Shown one piece after another: positions 59,924-64,000 of a DNA stretch of 64,000 bases. The stretch's first letter is position 1, and each line of letters opens with the position of its first letter. A model generated the notes under the pieces. The model was not told the DNA's origin, did no database searches, and was given only the letters and a program-made list of their open reading frames with translations. The stretch covers positions 124,001 through 188,000 of the forward strand of contig NZ_JACIIZ010000004.1 of the NCBI RefSeq assembly GCF_014205765.1, written 5' to 3'. The DNA is from Nitrospirillum iridis (lineage in GTDB: Bacteria > Pseudomonadota > Alphaproteobacteria > Azospirillales > Azospirillaceae). The position numbers and the translations under genes are program-made.

Positions 59924-62260
59924 ATGATGACACGGCGTGACCTGCTGGGCGGTGTGGCCGCCGCCGCCCTGATGCCGGTGACCCTTGCGCCGGGGGCGGC
60001 GTTGGCCGGCATCGCCCGGGGGCAGGGCGGGGGCTTTTGCCGCCATGTCGACCCCTTCATTGGCACGGGCGGGCATGGCCACACCTATCCCGGCGCCACC
60101 GTCCCCTTCGGCATGGTGCAGCTGAGCCCGGACACCAACACCGCTGGCTGGGACGCCTGCTCGGGCTATCATATCCAGGACAGCACCATCCTGGGCTTCT
60201 CCCACACCCATCTCAGCGGCACGGGCGTGGGCGATATGCTGGATGTGCTGGTGGTGCCCCGGGTCGGGCCCGTCCGGCTGGACCCCGGCACGCCGGAAAA
60301 CCCGGACGAGGGCTATCGTGCCCGCTTCGACCATGCCGAGGAGCGGGCCACCCCCGGCGATTACCGCGTGCGCCTGAAGGATAGCGGCATCGAGGCGGAG
60401 TTGACCGCAACGGCGCGGGCCGGTTTGCACCGCTACCGCTTCCCGGCGGCGACGGGCGCCCACCTGCTGATCGACCTGGCCCATGGCTACCAGGATCCAG
60501 CGGGCTCCGTCACGCGGATCACCGGCGCCTCGTTGCGTCTGGTGGGCGATGACACGCTGGTCGGTGGACGCCACGTCCACCAGTGGGGTCAGGGCCGGGT
60601 GATCCACTTCGCCCTGAAGCTGTCCCGGCCGTTCGCCGGCGCGCGGCTCTACAGCAACGACCGCGCGCTGCCCGAGGGCGCGCGGGAGGTGGAGGGGGCG
60701 GCGCTGAAATGCGTGCTGGATCTGCCCGATGCCGCCGCGGCGCCCGTGCTGGTCAAGGTGGGGTTGTCCGCCGTGGACGTCGACGGCGCCCTGCGTAACC
60801 TGGAGGCGGAAATTCCGGGCTGGGATTTCGACGCCGTGCGCGCCGCCGGCGCCGCCGCCTGGGAGGCGGAACTGGGCCGGTTGGCCGTGCGGGGGGGCGA
60901 CGCCGCCGATCTCAAGATTTTCTACACGGCGCTGTACCATGCCCTGCTGGCGCCCACCTTGTTCAGCGATGTGGACGGCCGCTACCGGGCCATGGACAGC
61001 ACGGTGCGCCAGTTGCCGCCGGGGGCGAACAACTACTCGACCTATTCGTTGTGGGACACCTACCGCGCCCTGCACCCCCTGTTCACCCTGGCCCAGGATC
61101 CGCGGCGGGTGGGCGACGTGGTGGGCGGCCTGGTGCGCATGGCGGAGGAAAGCCCCGCCGGTCCGCCCGTTTGGCCCCTGCAGGGCACCGAGACAGGTTG
61201 CATGATCGGCTGGCATTCGGCCGTGGTCCTGGCCGAGGCGGCGGCCAAGAACATCCCCGGCGTGGATTATGCCCGCGCCTGGCCCATCTTCCGCGACCGG
61301 GCGTTCAAGGGCCAGACCAGCGGCCTGCCGGAATACCGGTGCCTGGGCTACATCCCCAGCGACACGGTGGAGGAGGCGGTCAGCAAGACCCTGGAATACG
61401 CCTATGACGACTGGGCCATCGCCCGGCTGGCGGAGGCCGCCGGCGCCCGGGACGACGCCCAGGCCCTGCGTCAGCGCTCCCTGAACTACCGCAACCTGTT
61501 CGACCGCGACACCACCTTCATGCGCCCGCGCTTCACGGAGGGCGCCTGGGCCCAACCCTTTGATCCGCGCGGCATGGGCCATAGCCGCAAGTGGCGCGAC
61601 TTCACGGAAAGCAACGCCTGGCAGGCCACCTTCCTGAACCAGCATGACGTCTATGGCTACATGGACATGTTCGGCGGTCCGGCCGCGTTCGAGCGCAAGC
61701 TGGATGAATTGTTCACCACCAGCTCAGACCTGCCGGATGACGCGCCGCCCGACATCGCCGGCCTGGTCGGCCAGTACGCGCATGGCAACGAGCCCAGCCA
61801 CCACATCGCCTATCTCTACGCCTATACCGGCGCCCACCATAAGACCCAGGCCCGGGTGCGCAGCCTGCTCAAGACCATGTACCGGGCCGATCCGGATGGC
61901 CTGGCCGGCAACGAGGACTGCGGCCAGATGAGCGCCTGGTATCTGATGAGCGCGCTGGGGCTTTACGCCGTCGATCCGGTGACACCCATCTACGTCTTCG
62001 GATCGCCGCTGTTCGACCGGGTGGACGTGACGGTGGGGGATGGCCGGACCTTGACCATCGAGGCGCCGGGCAACGGGCCGGGCAGTCCCTACATCCAGTC
62101 CGTCACCTGGAACGGAAAGCCGTACACCCGCACCTGGATCAGCCATGCCGACCTGACGCGGGGGGGACGCCTGGTTTTCGTCATGGGGGACAAGCCGAAC
62201 CCCCGTTTCGGCGCCGGCCGGGACGACCGGCCGCCGTCCTTCGACATGGCGCGGGCTTGA
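59924..62260 (+). CDS. GH92 alpha-mannosidase, TAT-exported
   Basis: 778 residues. The N-terminus MMTRRDLLGGVAAAALMPVT looks like a twin-arginine signal. GH92 features run throughout: FCRHVDPFIGTGGHGHTYPG, TVPFGMVQLSPDTN, GFSHTHLSGTGVGDM, then the catalytic base region GNEPSHHIAYLY and GNEDCGQMSAWYLMSALGLY. GH92 enzymes are calcium-dependent inverting exo-alpha-mannosidases (mostly alpha-1,2). With GH125 and two GH29 genes they form a set suited to high-mannose or fucosylated N-glycans. GGAGGG precedes the start. Confidence 0.93.
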   Translation: MMTRRDLLGGVAAAALMPVTLAPGAALAGIARGQGGGFCRHVDPFIGTGGHGHTYPGATVPFGMVQLSPDTNTAGWDACSGYHIQDSTILGFSHTHLSGTGVGDMLDVLVVPRVGPVRLDPGTPENPDEGYRARFDHAEERATPGDYRVRLKDSGIEAELTATARAGLHRYRFPAATGAHLLIDLAHGYQDPAGSVTRITGASLRLVGDDTLVGGRHVHQWGQGRVIHFALKLSRPFAGARLYSNDRALPEGAREVEGAALKCVLDLPDAAAAPVLVKVGLSAVDVDGALRNLEAEIPGWDFDAVRAAGAAAWEAELGRLAVRGGDAADLKIFYTALYHALLAPTLFSDVDGRYRAMDSTVRQLPPGANNYSTYSLWDTYRALHPLFTLAQDPRRVGDVVGGLVRMAEESPAGPPVWPLQGTETGCMIGWHSAVVLAEAAAKNIPGVDYARAWPIFRDRAFKGQTSGLPEYRCLGYIPSDTVEEAVSKTLEYAYDDWAIARLAEAAGARDDAQALRQRSLNYRNLFDRDTTFMRPRFTEGAWAQPFDPRGMGHSRKWRDFTESNAWQATFLNQHDVYGYMDMFGGPAAFERKLDELFTTSSDLPDDAPPDIAGLVGQYAHGNEPSHHIAYLYAYTGAHHKTQARVRSLLKTMYRADPDGLAGNEDCGQMSAWYLMSALGLYAVDPVTPIYVFGSPLFDRVDVTVGDGRTLTIEAPGNGPGSPYIQSVTWNGKPYTRTWISHADLTRGGRLVFVMGDKPNPRFGAGRDDRPPSFDMARA

Positions 62261-62298
62261 GGCGCTTTTACCGTTTCGTCAGGCCCCCCGGCGTGGCA

Positions 62299-62329
62299 TC
62301 ATTAATTTAATTTGGTTTCATTAATGATA
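62299..62329. promoter_or_regulatory. Inverted repeat before the last GH29 gene
   Basis: ATCATTAAT (62299-62307) and ATTAATGAT (62321-62329) are perfect inverted arms with 13 bases between, in the A+T-rich space after GH92. It is a possible regulator site for the last gene; the sequence is unlike the GGAA-N6-TTCC dyads. Confidence 0.4.
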
Positions 62330-62354
62330 AGCCATGGTCGTGGGAGGCCTGTCG

Positions 62355-64000
62355 ATGTCCCGTATTTCCTTGCCGTCGCGCCGTGCCGTCCTGGCGACCG
62401 GGGCGGTTTCCAGCGTGGTGTCCCTGGCTGGGAAGGGCGCCTGGGCGGGGGCAGCCGCGCCGGCACCCTGGGGGGCGGTTCCCACGGCGCGGCAGCTGGC
62501 CTGGCACGAGATGGCGGCCTACGCCTTCATCCACTTCAGCATCAACACCTTCACCGACCGCGAGTGGGGGTATGGTGATGAATCGCCGGCCTTGTTCAAT
62601 CCCACCGACTTCAGCGCCGACCAGATCGCGGGCGCGGCCAAGGCCGCCGGCCTCACCGGCCTGATCCTGACCGCCAAGCACCACGACGGCTTCTGCCTTT
62701 GGCCCAGCCGCCATACCGATCATTGCATCCGCAACAGTCCCTACAAGGGGGGCCAAGGTGACATCGTCGCCGAAATGGCGGACGCTTGCCGGCGGGCAGG
62801 CCTGAGGTTCGGCATCTATCTTTCGCCCTGGGACCGCAATCACGCGGAATACGGCCGGCCCGCCTACATCACCTATTACCGCAACCAGCTGCGCGAGCTG
62901 CTGACCGGTTATGGCCCCTTGTTCGAGATGTGGTTCGACGGAGCCAACGGCGGCGACGGCTATTACGGCGGGGCCCGGGAAAAGCGCTCCATCGATGCCG
63001 AGACCTACTACGACTGGACCAACACCTGGGCCCTGATCCGGCAATACCAGCCGGATGCCGTCATCTGGGGCAACTGGGGCCGAGACGCCCATGGGCCGTG
63101 GGGGGCTGATGCGCGCTGGGTCGGGAACGAGGAAGGCTATGCCGGCGATCCCTGCTGGGCCACGGTTGGTGACGATGCCTATACCCAGGAGATCGGTGAA
63201 CACGGCCGGCGCGGCGGGGCGCATTGGCGCCCGGCGGAGGTCGATGTCTCCCTGCGTCCGGGCTGGTTCTGGCACGCGCGGGAGGATGCGGACGTCAAGC
63301 CGGTCGGCCGGCTGGTTCGGCTTTATTTCGAATCCGTGGGGCGGGGTGCCAACCTGATCCTGAACCTGCCGCCGGATCGGCGGGGCCGCATCCCCGACCA
63401 GGACGCCGCCATGCTGAAGGGGTGGGGCGATGTGCTGCGCGCCGCCTTTGGCACCGATCTGGCCCGGGGGGCGGTGGCGCGGGCCAGCGCCGTGCGCGGT
63501 GCCGGCTTCGGCCCTGAAAACGTCCTGGACGGGCGGAAGGACACCTATTGGTCGACGCCGGATGGCGCCCGCGCCGTGGACCTGACATTGGAATGGCCGG
63601 ACACCCGCACCTTCGACGTCGTCCGCCTGCGCGAACACCTGCCCTTAGGCCAACGTGTCGGTGGCTTCACTCTGGAGATTTGGGAGCCGGGGCGGGAGAC
63701 CTGGCGGGAAGTGGCCCGCCATACCGCCATCGGCAGCCAGCGCCTGGTGCGCTTGCCGGCGCCGGTCAGCGCGACGCGGCTGCGCCTGCGCATCCTGGAC
63801 GCCGACGCGTGCCCCGCCCTGCGTGAGATGGCCGTGTTCCGCCTGCCGGATCTGGTGGAGGAGCCCACGATCCACCGCGACCGCAAGGGCATGGTGACCC
63901 TGTCCAGCGACGTGTCCGGCGCCGTCCTGCGTTACACCATCGATGGCGGCGCGCCCACGCCATCCTCCCCGGTTTACCAGTCCCCCTTCGCGCTGCCCGA
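62355..64000 (+). CDS. GH29 alpha-L-fucosidase with F5/8-type and chitobiase-like C-terminal domains (runs off right edge)
   Basis: At least 548 codons, open to the end of the window. The signal (SRRAVLATGAVSSVVSLAG) is followed by a GH29 barrel: AYAFIHFSINTFTDREWG, LILTAKHHDGFCLWPS and the nucleophile aspartate in FEMWFDGANGGDG. After it come a discoidin-like sugar-binding domain (about 63480-63840, GAGFGPENVLDGRKDTYWS) and the start of a chitobiase/hexosaminidase C-terminal domain (LRYTIDGGAPTPSSPVYQ). This is the long multidomain GH29 type. GGGAGG precedes ATG 62355; an in-frame ATG at 62334 is less likely. Confidence 0.88.
   Translation, partial: MSRISLPSRRAVLATGAVSSVVSLAGKGAWAGAAAPAPWGAVPTARQLAWHEMAAYAFIHFSINTFTDREWGYGDESPALFNPTDFSADQIAGAAKAAGLTGLILTAKHHDGFCLWPSRHTDHCIRNSPYKGGQGDIVAEMADACRRAGLRFGIYLSPWDRNHAEYGRPAYITYYRNQLRELLTGYGPLFEMWFDGANGGDGYYGGAREKRSIDAETYYDWTNTWALIRQYQPDAVIWGNWGRDAHGPWGADARWVGNEEGYAGDPCWATVGDDAYTQEIGEHGRRGGAHWRPAEVDVSLRPGWFWHAREDADVKPVGRLVRLYFESVGRGANLILNLPPDRRGRIPDQDAAMLKGWGDVLRAAFGTDLARGAVARASAVRGAGFGPENVLDGRKDTYWSTPDGARAVDLTLEWPDTRTFDVVRLREHLPLGQRVGGFTLEIWEPGRETWREVARHTAIGSQRLVRLPAPVSATRLRLRILDADACPALREMAVFRLPDLVEEPTIHRDRKGMVTLSSDVSGAVLRYTIDGGAPTPSSPVYQSPFALP

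Noticed and set aside
55623-61645. Very long antisense frames over the second TonB receptor, GH125 and GH92
   Set aside because: Codon shadow of genuine genes with full family signatures on the plus strand.
1-64000. CRISPR arrays, tRNA/rRNA genes, insertion sequences, prophage or integrase genes
   Set aside because: I looked for regularly spaced repeats, tRNA TPsiC-like motifs and transposase/integrase motifs and saw none; base composition is also uniform.

Overview
This is a high-GC (roughly two-thirds G+C) chromosomal window with no rRNA, tRNA, transposase, phage gene or CRISPR array that I can see. The gene content (two-domain-fused CheB/CheR kinases, single-domain response regulators, FixJ-type HTH, SYLF proteins, DUF3309 proteins, outer-membrane TonB receptors paired with glycoside hydrolases) points to an alphaproteobacterium, plausibly a Rhodospirillales/Azospirillaceae-type plant-associated organism; that placement is inference.

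Region 1 (1-17.4 kb) is a stress and signalling block. It holds the start of a probable cyclic glucan synthase, a response regulator/Dps-like pair, two SYLF proteins, a degenerate second response regulator, a 1436-residue CheB-CheR-PAS-kinase-receiver-receiver-LuxR fusion, two tiny DUF3309 membrane proteins, a fatty acid desaturase, NhaA, two divergent Crp/Fnr regulators with an FNR-type box between them, an NRAMP-like transporter, small hypotheticals, a transglutaminase-like protein, an MscS channel and a cupin.

Region 2 (17.4-25.6 kb) is a catabolic module: TonB receptor, MFS carrier, LysR regulator, flavin-dependent monooxygenase, Gfo/Idh/MocA dehydrogenase and a phytanoyl-CoA-dioxygenase-type enzyme. 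Three 41-bp sites (CATAG, 18 bases, GAAAT, then an 18-base block ending near TTCGATTGGA) stand upstream of the receptor, the LysR/monooxygenase divergent pair and the dioxygenase, all in the same orientation relative to the target gene. I regard this as the best candidate for an undescribed system.

Region 3 (25.6-42.1 kb) is a hemicellulose/plant glycan block: esterase plus GH51 arabinofuranosidase, divergent GH3 with a PA14 insert, a FadR-type regulator, then a LacI regulator (with a perfect 16-bp operator-like palindrome) leading a GH29-GH42-GH2 run, ending against a convergent ROK regulator.

Region 4 (42.0-53.4 kb) is an inositol block: a leftward operon of dehydrogenase, APC permease, PfkB kinase, GH4 glycosidase and ROK regulator; a divergent RpiR regulator; and a rightward iolC(DUF2090 fusion)-iolD-iolE-iolB operon. 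iolA is not in the window. GGAA-N6-TTCC-like dyads recur at the RpiR intergenic region, before iolC, before GH2 and around the GH29/TonB divergent promoter, suggesting that RpiR may tie inositol use to glycan degradation.

Region 5 (53.4-64 kb) is a mannose/fucose glycan locus: GH29, a TonB receptor with a carboxypeptidase-like N-domain, GH125, GH92 and a second GH29 that runs off the right edge. Outer-membrane uptake, TAT/Sec-exported hydrolases and cytoplasmic inositol enzymes together would suit degradation of mannosylated, fucosylated and perhaps inositol-bearing plant glycoconjugates.
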